64,000 nt of DNA from Ulvibacter litoralis (GTDB lineage: Bacteria; Bacteroidota; Bacteroidia; Flavobacteriales; Flavobacteriaceae), in assembly GCF_900102055.1 (NCBI RefSeq), contig NZ_FNBA01000001.1:769085-833084 (forward strand), read 5' to 3'. The notes beneath the pieces were generated by a model. That model saw only the letters and a program-made list of their open reading frames with translations, did no database searches and was not told where the DNA came from. The position numbers and the translations under genes were made by a program. Shown here piece by piece: positions 1 through 8,343 of this stretch; position 1 is the first letter of the stretch; every line of letters starts with the position of its first letter.

Positions 1-1125
1 CGATATAAGCGCGGTTGTTTCCCAAAAGCTCATCCAATCCCATGTGTCTGGGAAAAGGTTTCCTATGGCTCCAAAACCACCAACTTGTGTCGCTCCTTTT
101 TTGGTAAACACATATTTAAATTGCTTTACGTAATCTTTTAATATGTTGTATCCATAACTTACCCCTCCAGTAATACTTTCGCCTAAACCGTAAGTAAGAT
201 GCGTTCCTTTTCCTTGTAGTTCCTTCGCAAAATTTTGAACGCCAATTTGACCTGTTTCAGTTGCTGTAACTTTTAAAGTATCTATCTGACCGTTGCGCGA
301 AACAACAACCGTATTTTCATTTCCTTTATTTTTGGTCACATTCTCTGTAAATTCATGCCAGTATTTTATTGTGCTTCCGTTTACTGCTAGAACCACATCC
401 CCATTTTTAAATCCTGCTGCTGCAGCTGGAAATTCGGGTGCTACCGTATCAATCACGGCTTTTCTAAGTGGCTGGAACGGTTTTAAAACATCGTTTTTAA
501 ACATTATTGTTCCTGCATCTTCTGGTACCGAAAGTGTTTCAATAGTACCTTCTTTATGTTTTACTTCAACCGTAGAGACATCTCTTAAAAACAAGTACTT
601 GTTAATTTGAGTTACGTTTTCAAAATCTTCACCATTCACTTTCAGTATATGGTCTCCATCTTTAAAACCGTACTCTTTAAATTGTTGGGCTACTGAAAAT
701 CCTTCCGGAATATCAGCATTGGTTGTAATATCTCTTCCGTAGAAGTACAACAATCCCATATAAATAACAAAACCTACTATAATATTTACGGTAACTCCAC
801 CCAACATTATAATTAATCGTTGCCAAGCTGGCTTACTTCTAAACTCCCAAGGTTGTGGCGGTTGTGCCATCTGCTCTTTGTCCATACTCTCATCGATCAT
901 ACCCGAGATTTTTACATAACCTCCAAGTGGCAACCAACCAATTCCGTAAACAGTATCCCCTATTTTCTTTTTGAAAAGTGCAAACTTGACATCAAAAAAC
1001 AAGAAAAATTTCTCTACACGAGTTTTAAATAATTTAGCGGGAATAAAGTGTCCCAATTCATGAAGGACAATTAAAAGAGATAAGCTTAATAATAGCTGAA
1101 TTGCTTTAACGGCAAATGGACTCAT
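1..1125 (-). CDS. rseP: RIP metalloprotease RseP (site-2 protease), C-terminus cut by window edge
   Basis: Intramembrane zinc metalloprotease that cleaves membrane-bound anti-sigma factors and leftover signal peptides in the inner membrane. The start at 1125 opens with residues SPFAVKAIQLL, and a first membrane helix carries the zinc motif HELGH at residues 22-26. After a second hydrophobic stretch come two PDZ-like regions (the second around GFKNGDVVLAVNG), then the conserved GGFGAIGNLFP region close to the edge. The frame is open across all 375 codons, so roughly 70 residues are missing against the usual length of about 445. A TACTTTTG promoter element lies about 125 bases upstream. No dxr gene is seen beside it. 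RseP may act in the same envelope-stress signalling as the ECF pair at 60.4-62.6 kb, but that link is only inference. Confidence 0.93.
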   Translation of the reverse strand, partial: MSPFAVKAIQLLLSLSLLIVLHELGHFIPAKLFKTRVEKFFLFFDVKFALFKKKIGDTVYGIGWLPLGGYVKISGMIDESMDKEQMAQPPQPWEFRSKPAWQRLIIMLGGVTVNIIVGFVIYMGLLYFYGRDITTNADIPEGFSVAQQFKEYGFKDGDHILKVNGEDFENVTQINKYLFLRDVSTVEVKHKEGTIETLSVPEDAGTIMFKNDVLKPFQPLRKAVIDTVAPEFPAAAAGFKNGDVVLAVNGSTIKYWHEFTENVTKNKGNENTVVVSRNGQIDTLKVTATETGQIGVQNFAKELQGKGTHLTYGLGESITGGVSYGYNILKDYVKQFKYVFTKKGATQVGGFGAIGNLFPDTWDWMSFWETTALIS

Positions 1126-1248
1126 AGTTTCTTAAAAAAATTAGTAAATACAATACTTGTCATACGATTCGTGAACACACTGTATTCAAAAACTGAACCG
1201 AAAACAATTTCTCTGTCAAAGCAACACGCACGACAGAAATTGAACGTG

Positions 1249-1256
1249 CAAAAGTA
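1249..1256 (-). promoter_or_regulatory. Candidate -7 promoter element of rseP
   Basis: Reads TACTTTTG on the minus strand, a perfect match to the Bacteroidota -7 consensus TAnnTTTG, in the otherwise empty 1126-1374 gap. No clear TTTG partner lies 20-24 bases upstream. It would give a leader of roughly 120 bases. Confidence 0.4.
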
Positions 1257-1374
1257 ACCTTTTAAAGGTTGTGAAAAAAATTTTAAGAATAAGTCACAAA
1301 TATTGAAATAGGCATTATTCACAGATTCGCAAATTCGCCTCTTCTAATTGGTATTGAAAGCAATAGCTTGTTTG

Positions 1375-3312
1375 TTATTTTTTTACGACAGACCGATAAA
1401 CCATTCCCGCACTTGTTTCAAATTTTACAAAATGCATTCCAGAAGGCAGTCCTTCTAAATTCAATGAATTCTGAACATTAGGGACCATAATTGTTCTTCC
1501 TAAGGCATCTATAATTTCAATACGATAGATAGTTATATTGTTTGGTTTTTTAATTTGAAGTTCACTTCGGAAAGGATTCGGAAACACTAAAAATTCCGAA
1601 GAAATCTGAGAATCACTGAAGCCTAAAACCACCGAATTATTACGAGAGATTACATGTCGATCAGGATCGAATAACACTGAAGTCACTGGAAATGTTACAT
1701 CCACCAAAAAGTTTTCACCATCGGTCGAATTCTCCAATACCACATCTAAAACCTCACCGTTAGCCCCACGAAGTCGTATAGGAACACCCATCTCGAAATA
1801 ACTTACCGACGAGTGGCTTTGCGACTGATTAATTGTAATGGAGGCTTGACTCGCTGTGGGTTGATTCCATTCAATGGTATAGCTTGGATACCCTTCATTA
1901 TAAATCCAATCGTCAAAGAACTCTGTTAAATCCTCTCCACTAACATCCTCCATTTTTGCTATAAAATCGGGTGTTTTGGCGTAATTATACGCAAAATTTG
2001 GATCACTTAAATAATTTTGAAGGCCTTGAAAGAAAAGTGCATCTCCTACTTTTTTTCGCAACATATGCAACACCATCGAAGACTTGTTGTAAGTCAGACG
2101 ACTGCTAAAAATTCTATTTACACTCGTCGTATCATTGTCTGGAATATAAACGACACCATCTGTTTGAGACGTAATGCTTGATATTTTACTCTGCCTCCAA
2201 GATCTAAAAGCAGTATCACCATCTAAATTTTCAACAGTTAATCCCGTTAAATACGTAGCAAATCCTTCATTTAACCAAATATCTTTCCAGCTTCCGCAGG
2301 TAACTTTATCTCCAAACCATTGATGTGCCAATTCATGTGCAATCAAATCTCTAGAATGACTTCCCATGAACGAAACTGTTGTATGTTCCATTCCACCACC
2401 CCAACCAAACTGGGCATGCCCGTACTTTTCGTTGGCGTAAGGGTATTCTTCAAACAAATCGGTGAATAAATTCATAATATCTACCGTAACACCTGAATTA
2501 GCTTGCCAAGAGGATAAATCTTCAGGATACACATAGTTTACGATATCAAAAGGGTTCCCATTATTGGCAACCTCATGGGTGTAAACTTCATAATTGGTCA
2601 CGGCTATGGCAATTAAATAAGCTGGAATAGGGTGCTGATGCTTAAAATGCGTGGTTTTCATACTACCATTTACTACCTGACTTTGCTCCAAACCATTACT
2701 CACCGCTATATATTCTTCATTGGAAGGATTAAATTGAGGCGAAGTAATATATACATCTATCATATCTATTTTATCGTTAAGATCTTGTTTGCAAGGCCAC
2801 CATCCTTTTGCTCCGAAGGGCTCTGAAAGCGTCCAAATAATTGGGTCGCCATTGTGTGTTGTTTGTTCAAAAGAACCAAATCCAGAGCTAATTGGATTTC
2901 CCGAATAACGAATGGTCAACGAATCTAATACTCCAGTATTTTGTACTTGTGGTAATGTAATTACAACTTCATCATCTGTATTTTGAACATAACTTAAATT
3001 ATTTCCTCTCTGAATTACTTCTGAAACGACCATGTTGTTAGTAAGCTCAAAGGTAACTTCACTAAGATTTTCTTTGGCAACAAAATGAGACGTAACATCT
3101 CCCGAAATAAAAGCAACATTAGGGTCGACGGTTAATTCAAGTCGGTGGTATTTAAGATCATAATTACCCGTGTTTAGGTTTTTTGAACCTTGTATGCTAT
3201 TTAGTGCAGCCTTCGTTTCTGCCTCAACAATGGAAGGTAATTTGTCTTGAACCACTTGAGAATGAAGCCCTATAGAAAATAAAACTGCGGCGAGAAAAGT
3301 AATTTTTTTCAT
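1375..3312 (-). CDS. Secreted M1-family aminopeptidase with type IX sorting domain
   Basis: Zinc aminopeptidase of the gluzincin M1 family, exported and probably surface-attached or released through the type IX system. A signal peptide covers residues 1-19. The beta-sandwich N-domain is followed by the exopeptidase motif GMEH (307-310, in place of the common GxMEN), the zinc motif HELAH (326-330) and the third ligand in LNEG (E349). A tyrosine near residue 408 (RLTYNKSS) fits the catalytic Tyr. The last 75 or so residues form a type A T9SS sorting domain beginning FLVFPNPF and ending in a Lys-rich tail. It is monocistronic, divergent from the SCO gene. Probable role: digesting extracellular peptides. 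Confidence 0.93.
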   Translation of the reverse strand: MKKITFLAAVLFSIGLHSQVVQDKLPSIVEAETKAALNSIQGSKNLNTGNYDLKYHRLELTVDPNVAFISGDVTSHFVAKENLSEVTFELTNNMVVSEVIQRGNNLSYVQNTDDEVVITLPQVQNTGVLDSLTIRYSGNPISSGFGSFEQTTHNGDPIIWTLSEPFGAKGWWPCKQDLNDKIDMIDVYITSPQFNPSNEEYIAVSNGLEQSQVVNGSMKTTHFKHQHPIPAYLIAIAVTNYEVYTHEVANNGNPFDIVNYVYPEDLSSWQANSGVTVDIMNLFTDLFEEYPYANEKYGHAQFGWGGGMEHTTVSFMGSHSRDLIAHELAHQWFGDKVTCGSWKDIWLNEGFATYLTGLTVENLDGDTAFRSWRQSKISSITSQTDGVVYIPDNDTTSVNRIFSSRLTYNKSSMVLHMLRKKVGDALFFQGLQNYLSDPNFAYNYAKTPDFIAKMEDVSGEDLTEFFDDWIYNEGYPSYTIEWNQPTASQASITINQSQSHSSVSYFEMGVPIRLRGANGEVLDVVLENSTDGENFLVDVTFPVTSVLFDPDRHVISRNNSVVLGFSDSQISSEFLVFPNPFRSELQIKKPNNITIYRIEIIDALGRTIMVPNVQNSLNLEGLPSGMHFVKFETSAGMVYRSVVKK

Positions 3313-3378
3313 ACTGAACTATTTAAAAAAGAAAAGATTTAAGATTCTTTAAAAATACGATAATGACTTCTGATGTTT

Positions 3379-3394
3379 TGTGACAAATGTCACA
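3379..3394. promoter_or_regulatory. CRP/FNR-type palindrome in the SCO promoter
   Basis: TGTGACAAATGTCACA is a 7-base inverted repeat with a two-base centre and matches the general CRP-family form TGTGA-N6-TCACA. It directly abuts the TAACTTTG -7 element of the SCO gene, so a bound regulator would cover the -33 region. No CRP/FNR gene is in the window. Confidence 0.6.
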
Positions 3395-3402
3395 TAACTT
3401 TG
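3395..3402 (+). promoter_or_regulatory. -7 promoter element of the SCO gene
   Basis: TAACTTTG fits TAnnTTTG exactly. A TTTG at 3377-3380 is a possible -33 element, though the start-to-start distance of 18 is short. Transcription would begin about 20 bases before the start codon at 3428. Confidence 0.55.
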
Positions 3403-3427
3403 TAATTCTTATAATTATTTTTGCTTA

Positions 3428-4093
3428 ATGCTTCAATTCTTTTCTAAATACAAGTTTTTTGCAGTCGTACTTCTTGTACTTTCAGCAATCATTATTTCTA
3501 TCATTTATTCGATTCTAAACCCCGTAAAAACACTTCCTATTTTTCAACCCGCACAGGTAAATGTTGAAATGGTAGATAGTACCATTCAACATGTAAAAAA
3601 ATACCACACAGTTGCCGATTTTTCGCTTCTAAACCAGAATGGAAAAACCATTACACAAGCAGATTATAAAAATAAAATTTACGTTGCCGATTTCTTTTTT
3701 ACCACCTGTCAAACAATTTGCCCAATCATGACAGGCCACATGGCAGAAATTCAGGAAAAGTTAAAAAACGATACCAACGTTCTATTACTGTCACATACAG
3801 TAATGCCCGAAATAGATTCCGTAGCGCAACTTAAAAAATACGCACTAGAAAAAGGTGTTGACGATTCCAAATGGAACCTCGTTACTGGTGATAAAAAACA
3901 AATTTATACCCTAGCCCGAAAATCATACTTAGCCGCAAAAGACAATCCATACGATCAATACGACCTCATTCACACCGAAAACTTTGTCTTGGTAGACACC
4001 AAAAAAAGGATTCGAGGGTTTTATGACGGTACAGATCCAGTAGCAATTGAGCAACTTTTGGAAGACATTGCGACTTTAAAACAGGAAGACTAA
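3428..4093 (+). CDS. SCO1/SenC-family copper chaperone
   Basis: Membrane-anchored thioredoxin-fold protein that delivers copper to the CuA centre of cytochrome c oxidase or keeps its cysteines reduced. An N-terminal helix (residues 8-28) anchors it to the inner membrane with the fold outside. The copper ligands are visible as the CQTICP motif (cysteines near 94 and 98) and a distal histidine near 181 in LIHTENF. The 221-residue length is normal for the family. It stands alone, with its own promoter and a CRP-like palindrome, and is followed by the iron-uptake genes. No oxidase subunits are nearby. Confidence 0.9.
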   Translation: MLQFFSKYKFFAVVLLVLSAIIISIIYSILNPVKTLPIFQPAQVNVEMVDSTIQHVKKYHTVADFSLLNQNGKTITQADYKNKIYVADFFFTTCQTICPIMTGHMAEIQEKLKNDTNVLLLSHTVMPEIDSVAQLKKYALEKGVDDSKWNLVTGDKKQIYTLARKSYLAAKDNPYDQYDLIHTENFVLVDTKKRIRGFYDGTDPVAIEQLLEDIATLKQED

Positions 4094-4134
4094 CTTTTTA
4101 AACGTAAATGTTTTCTTACCTGCACATTTTCACT

Positions 4135-4142
4135 TACTTTTG
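4135..4142 (+). promoter_or_regulatory. -7 promoter element of feoAB
   Basis: TACTTTTG matches TAnnTTTG exactly and lies 30 bases before feoA, giving a leader of about 24 bases. No convincing -33 TTTG and no Fur-like palindrome were seen. Confidence 0.55.
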
Positions 4143-4172
4143 CCTTGTTTAAAATCAATCTAAATAACACAA

Positions 4173-4400
4173 ATGTTGACTATAGCATCGTTAAAAAAAG
4201 GGCAACGTGCCATTATTAAAGAGTTTTCTATAGATGTAGTTCCTCTTAAATTATTGGAAATGGGATGCCTTCCTGGAAACGAAATTGCATTAGTTCAAAC
4301 GGCTCCATTTCAGGATCCATTATACCTCAACATTAACGGAAGTCATTTAGCAATAAGAAAAGAAACAGCCGCCCAAATTGAAATAGAATTGATCCCTTAA
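4173..4400 (+). CDS. feoA: Ferrous iron transport accessory protein FeoA
   Basis: Small SH3-like cytoplasmic protein (75 residues) that works with FeoB in Fe(II) uptake. It shows the family pattern: a basic N-terminus, LLEMGCLPGNEIAL in the centre, then a C-terminal strand ending in the AIRKETAAQIEIEL region. It precedes feoB by two bases and shares its promoter, so the two are co-translated. The same fold also forms the C-terminal domain of DtxR-type repressors such as the one at 12039-12695. Confidence 0.93.
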   Translation: MLTIASLKKGQRAIIKEFSIDVVPLKLLEMGCLPGNEIALVQTAPFQDPLYLNINGSHLAIRKETAAQIEIELIP

Positions 4401-4402
4401 AG

Positions 4403-6502
4403 ATGGCAAAACAAATAAACGTAGCGCTTATTGGAAACCCGAATACTGGGAAAACCTCTGTTTTTAATAGACTTACCGGTCTAAATCAAAAAGTAGGGAA
4501 TTATCCAGGGATTACGGTTGAAAAAAAACAAGGAACCTGTACTTTATCTAGATCTCTAAAGGCACATATTATTGATCTTCCAGGTACCTATAGCCTAAAC
4601 GCTTCTTCTCTAGACGAAAATGTGGTTATTGAACTTTTACTCAATAAAAACGATAAAGATTTTCCAGACGTAGCAATTGTTGTTTCCGAAATTGAAAACT
4701 TAAAAAGAAACCTTCTTCTTTTCACTCAAATAAAAGACCTCGGTATTCCTACCATTCTTGCTGTTAACATGGCAGACAGAATGGAACGGAAAGCAATTTC
4801 TCTCGATGTTGAACGATTAGAGCAAAAACTGGAAACCAAAATTGCCCTTATTAGTTCTCGAAAAAATACTGGTTTCGACACCCTTAAAGAGCTTATTACA
4901 AACCACGCTACAATCTCAACAAAACCGTGTTTAAATGCTTCTGCCATTGCGCCCGAATATTTTGATCGCCTTCGGAAAGTGTTTCCAAACCAAGATTTAT
5001 ACAAATTATGGTTGGTTATTACGCAAGATGTTAACTTCGGAAAGTTAGAGCGTAAAGAACTACAAGGCGTTGCAAGTTTTAAAACAGAGTCGGAAAGCAC
5101 TCTGAAGCGTTTGCAACAGAAAGAAACCATTGCGCGTTATCAATTTATCAATGGAGTTTTAAAAGAAACGCTTACCATAGATACCGCCAATGCGAAAGAC
5201 TTACGAAGCAGATTAGACCGCGTACTCATTCATAAAGTATGGGGGTATTTTATTTTCTTCGGAATCTTACTCTTAATGTTCCAAGCTATTTTTGATTGGA
5301 GTAGTTATCCAATGGACTTTATAGATAGTACGTTTGCTTCCCTTAGCGAATGGATGAAAACAACGCTTCCTCCTGGTGACTTTACCAATTTGATTGCTGA
5401 AGGAATCATTCCAGGACTGGGCGGAATTGTAATTTTTATTCCGCAGATTGCCTTTTTGTTTTTCTTTATCTCCATTTTGGAAGAAAGTGGTTATATGAGT
5501 CGTGTCGTCTTTTTAATGGACCGTATCATGCGTCGTTTCGGATTAAGCGGAAAGAGTGTTGTGCCTTTAGTTTCTGGTACTGCTTGTGCTATTCCAGCAA
5601 TCATGGCAACCCGAAACATTGAAAACTGGAAAGAACGCCTTATCACGATCTTAGTAACACCCTTTACAACCTGTTCGGCAAGATTGCCTGTGTACCTTAT
5701 CATTATTGCACTTGTAATTCCTGAAGGTCGCGTTCTAGGAATCTTCAGTTACCAAGGATTAACGTTAATGTTTTTATACTTGCTAGGTTTCGGAGCCGCC
5801 ATATTTTCGGCTTACCTTCTCGATAAAATTCTTAAAATAAAAACCAAAACATTTTTTGTGGTCGAAATGCCCAATTACAAGCTTCCGATGCCTAAAAATG
5901 TGCTTATTACCGTGATCGAAAAAACCAAGTCGTTTGTACTCGGTGCTGGAAAAATCATTTTAGCAATTTCTATTATTCTTTGGGTATTAGCTTCTTACGG
6001 ACCTGGTGACTTCAACAAAGCAGAAGCGATTGTAACCCAAGAAAATGTTACGAATAACCTTTCCGAAGAAGAACTTGAAACCAAAATTGCATCTTTCAAA
6101 TTAGAAAATTCGTACATCGGTATTCTTGGAAAAGCGATTGAACCTGCTGTACGTCCGTTAGGATACGACTGGAAAATTGGAATTGCACTTATCAGTTCGT
6201 TTGCCGCTAGAGAAGTATTTGTAGGGACACTTGCTACCATTTATAGCGTGGGAAGTGAAGATGAAAAAACCATAAAAAATAGAATGGCCGCAGAGGTAAA
6301 TCCCGTATTAGGAACTCCATTGTTTAATTTTGCAAGCGGAATTTCACTATTACTCTTTTACGCCTTTGCCATGCAATGTATGAGCACGTTAGCCGTTGTA
6401 AAAAAGGAAACAAACAGTTGGAAATGGCCTATGTGGCAACTCTTTGCAATGTCTGCCATTGCGTATGTAGTCGCATTAGGTGCGTATCAATTATTAAAAT
6501 AA
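4403..6502 (+). CDS. feoB: Ferrous iron transporter FeoB
   Basis: Inner-membrane Fe(II) permease with an N-terminal GTPase domain. The G motifs are plain: GNPNTGKTS (11-19), DLPGTYSL near 58 and NMAD near 122. A helical regulatory domain follows, then the polytopic core from about residue 275 with the two Gate repeats, the first containing SGTACAIPA and CSARLPVYLI. At 699 residues it is a complete FeoB. It lies two bases behind feoA and 12 bases before a small Cys-rich gene. Confidence 0.96.
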   Translation: MAKQINVALIGNPNTGKTSVFNRLTGLNQKVGNYPGITVEKKQGTCTLSRSLKAHIIDLPGTYSLNASSLDENVVIELLLNKNDKDFPDVAIVVSEIENLKRNLLLFTQIKDLGIPTILAVNMADRMERKAISLDVERLEQKLETKIALISSRKNTGFDTLKELITNHATISTKPCLNASAIAPEYFDRLRKVFPNQDLYKLWLVITQDVNFGKLERKELQGVASFKTESESTLKRLQQKETIARYQFINGVLKETLTIDTANAKDLRSRLDRVLIHKVWGYFIFFGILLLMFQAIFDWSSYPMDFIDSTFASLSEWMKTTLPPGDFTNLIAEGIIPGLGGIVIFIPQIAFLFFFISILEESGYMSRVVFLMDRIMRRFGLSGKSVVPLVSGTACAIPAIMATRNIENWKERLITILVTPFTTCSARLPVYLIIIALVIPEGRVLGIFSYQGLTLMFLYLLGFGAAIFSAYLLDKILKIKTKTFFVVEMPNYKLPMPKNVLITVIEKTKSFVLGAGKIILAISIILWVLASYGPGDFNKAEAIVTQENVTNNLSEEELETKIASFKLENSYIGILGKAIEPAVRPLGYDWKIGIALISSFAAREVFVGTLATIYSVGSEDEKTIKNRMAAEVNPVLGTPLFNFASGISLLLFYAFAMQCMSTLAVVKKETNSWKWPMWQLFAMSAIAYVVALGAYQLLK

Positions 6503-6514
6503 AAGTTAAACGTT

Positions 6515-6673
6515 ATGCAAACAATACTTGTATTACTAACATTTTGCCTCGCATTGGGCTATGTTCTTAAAAAATTTGTTTGGAACCCTATTTTTGAAGC
6601 CCGTCAAAAAACGACAGGCACTTTAGATGGAGGAAAAACAAAATGTGGGAAATCAGATTGTGGGTGCCATTAA
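6515..6673 (+). CDS. FeoB-associated Cys-rich membrane protein
   Basis: A 52-residue protein starting at the ATG 12 bases after feoB. Residues 3-19 form a single membrane helix, a short basic linker follows, and the C-terminus carries the cysteine cluster KCGKSDCGCH. This layout matches the FeoB-associated Cys-rich family, thought to help handle Fe(II) at the transporter. The role is known only by association. It ends four bases before the stop of the convergent gene at 6678-7073, with no terminator hairpin between them. Confidence 0.85.
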   Translation: MQTILVLLTFCLALGYVLKKFVWNPIFEARQKTTGTLDGGKTKCGKSDCGCH

Positions 6674-6677
6674 TTTC

Positions 6678-7073
6678 TTATTTCCCTTCGGAAACTAATA
6701 ACGCATAGTCACGTTCGCCGTTATCTTCAGATGATGGATACGGTGTTACCGACAAACATTTTAGCGTATATCCTTCAGAAGAAATCAAAGTATTCTGAAC
6801 TTCTTTTCCAAAGACCAATTCAACTTCTTTCGGCTCTTTCCCATCCTCTGTAACCGAGGCTAAGACTTTTACCTCTCCCGCCCAAATACAAGTTGTATTT
6901 TTAGGACAACGCGAATCGGCAATTACTTTTATAAAGGTAACCGAGGCTTTCTCAAACTGCACGGTTTGTCCCACAGCTACCTTTACCCCAATTTGAGGCA
7001 CTTGTATCGGGTCTTCTTGTGAAAAACCAACCGTAACGATTAAAAGTAGGAGTATGATTAATGACTTTTTCAT
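6678..7073 (-). CDS. Secreted protein of unknown function with a CPxxxxCIWAGE motif
   Basis: A 131-residue exported protein with a signal peptide of about 18 residues. The mature part is small and beta-rich. Its most recognisable segment is SRCPKNTTCIWAGEV near residue 60, two cysteines probably joined by a disulfide. Similar short secreted proteins occur in many Bacteroidota, but I know no function. It lies alone between the Feo genes and the metal ABC operon, convergent with the former. A metal or redox role would be guesswork. Confidence 0.75.
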   Translation of the reverse strand: MKKSLIILLLLIVTVGFSQEDPIQVPQIGVKVAVGQTVQFEKASVTFIKVIADSRCPKNTTCIWAGEVKVLASVTEDGKEPKEVELVFGKEVQNTLISSEGYTLKCLSVTPYPSSEDNGERDYALLVSEGK

Positions 7074-7182
7074 GATAACTTGTTTTTTGTTCTTAAAGAT
7101 ATAGGAAAAAATGATGCCAAACTTTTAAGTTTCAGTAAAGCTTGGGTGCCAAAACAAGAAATGACCTCAACTAATTTGTGAT

Positions 7183-8343
7183 TTATCCCCTAAATAAGAA
7201 GAAATCATCCTTAATGTGTTCAATGTGTTCGTCCTTGTTGGTAAGGATGTATTCAATCGCTAAATTGGTAAATTCTTCGCCTTTTTCAGTAAGGGAAACA
7301 ACATCGTTTTCAATACGAATCATATTGTTTTTTGTCGCAAAATCTAACACTCCCTTAGACCGTAGTTTTTTCCAATTTATGTGTTCGTTTAAGTGATTTA
7401 TGTGGCGTTCCTCTTCTTCGGAATGGTTGTTTAAATGCAACAAAAAAGTAATTAAAGAAACCTCTTTTCGTTGTTGTTTTTGACGGTACAACACCGCTAA
7501 AAGTCCTTTGCTTGGTGCAAACAAATACACCAGTAAAAAAATCAATCCGAGCACCGTGGTCATAGATCCCGAAATTGAAGCATCCAACCAATGCGCTAAC
7601 CAATAGCCAGCAATAGCTGCAAAAACCCCAAAACAAATGGAGAGTCCGAGCATTTTTTTGAGATCACTCGTAAGCAAATACGATGTCGCTGCGGGTGCAA
7701 TCATTAAGGCTACGACTAATATCGCTCCCACGGCATCAAAAGCACCCACCACTGTAACCGACGATACCGACATGAGTCCGTAATGAAGTACCAATGGAGA
7801 AAAACCCATTGCCGAAGACAAGCCCGTATCAAACGTACTTACTTTTAATTCTTTAAAAAACAGAAATAATAAAACCAATGTAATTAGAAGCACGGTTCCC
7901 ATGACCCACAATGATTTTGGCCCTAAGTCCACCCCAGAAACAAGTAATCTATCGAAAGGCGCAAAGGCCAGTTCGCCCAACAACACGGCATCCACATCGA
8001 GATGCACATCATTTGCGTTTTTAGCAATTAGAATCACCCCAATGCTAAACAACGCTGGAAATACAAGTCCGATGGCGGTATCTTCTTTTACCAGATTCGT
8101 CTTTTGAATGGTTTCTACCAAAACAACAGTGATAACACCCGTAATTGCTGCTAGTAAAATTAAAAGTGGTGAATTAAGATCTTGTGTAATAAAAAACCCA
8201 ATTACAATTCCGGGTAAAATCGCATGACTAATCGCATCGCTAATCAGCGCCATTTTCCGAAGCACTAAAAACACTCCCGGAATCGCACATGCAACCGCCA
8301 CAAGTGACGCTATTAATTGTATTTCGATTTGTGGATTAGTCAT
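7183..8343 (-). CDS. Mn/Zn/Fe ABC permease (TroD/ZnuB family) with C-terminal winged-helix-like domain
   Basis: Integral membrane subunit of a cluster A-I metal importer. Residues 1-290 form eight or nine helices of the ABC-3 family, including the conserved ALISDAISHAILPGI near the N-terminus. The last 85 or so residues are soluble and charged and end in a wing-like segment (VVSLTEKGEEFTNLA), resembling the winged-helix domain of DtxR-type regulators. Typical permeases of this family stop near 280-300 residues, so the tail is extra. It overlaps the preceding permease by eight bases and is last in the operon. Confidence 0.88.
   Translation of the reverse strand: MTNPQIEIQLIASLVAVACAIPGVFLVLRKMALISDAISHAILPGIVIGFFITQDLNSPLLILLAAITGVITVVLVETIQKTNLVKEDTAIGLVFPALFSIGVILIAKNANDVHLDVDAVLLGELAFAPFDRLLVSGVDLGPKSLWVMGTVLLITLVLLFLFFKELKVSTFDTGLSSAMGFSPLVLHYGLMSVSSVTVVGAFDAVGAILVVALMIAPAATSYLLTSDLKKMLGLSICFGVFAAIAGYWLAHWLDASISGSMTTVLGLIFLLVYLFAPSKGLLAVLYRQKQQRKEVSLITFLLHLNNHSEEEERHINHLNEHINWKKLRSKGVLDFATKNNMIRIENDVVSLTEKGEEFTNLAIEYILTNKDEHIEHIKDDFFLFRG

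Noticed and set aside
293-1032. Two plus-strand frames at the left edge
   Set aside because: They lie opposite the minus-strand rseP, whose HELGH and PDZ sequence is unmistakable.
1126-1322. A 66-residue minus-strand frame between the aminopeptidase and rseP genes
   Set aside because: Its start overlaps the rseP promoter region and its end overlaps the rseP start; Phe/Cys-rich composition suggests chance.
4726-5130. A 134-residue minus-strand frame inside feoB
   Set aside because: Shadow of the GTPase domain; composition is Ser/Arg/Phe-rich and no family is recognisable.
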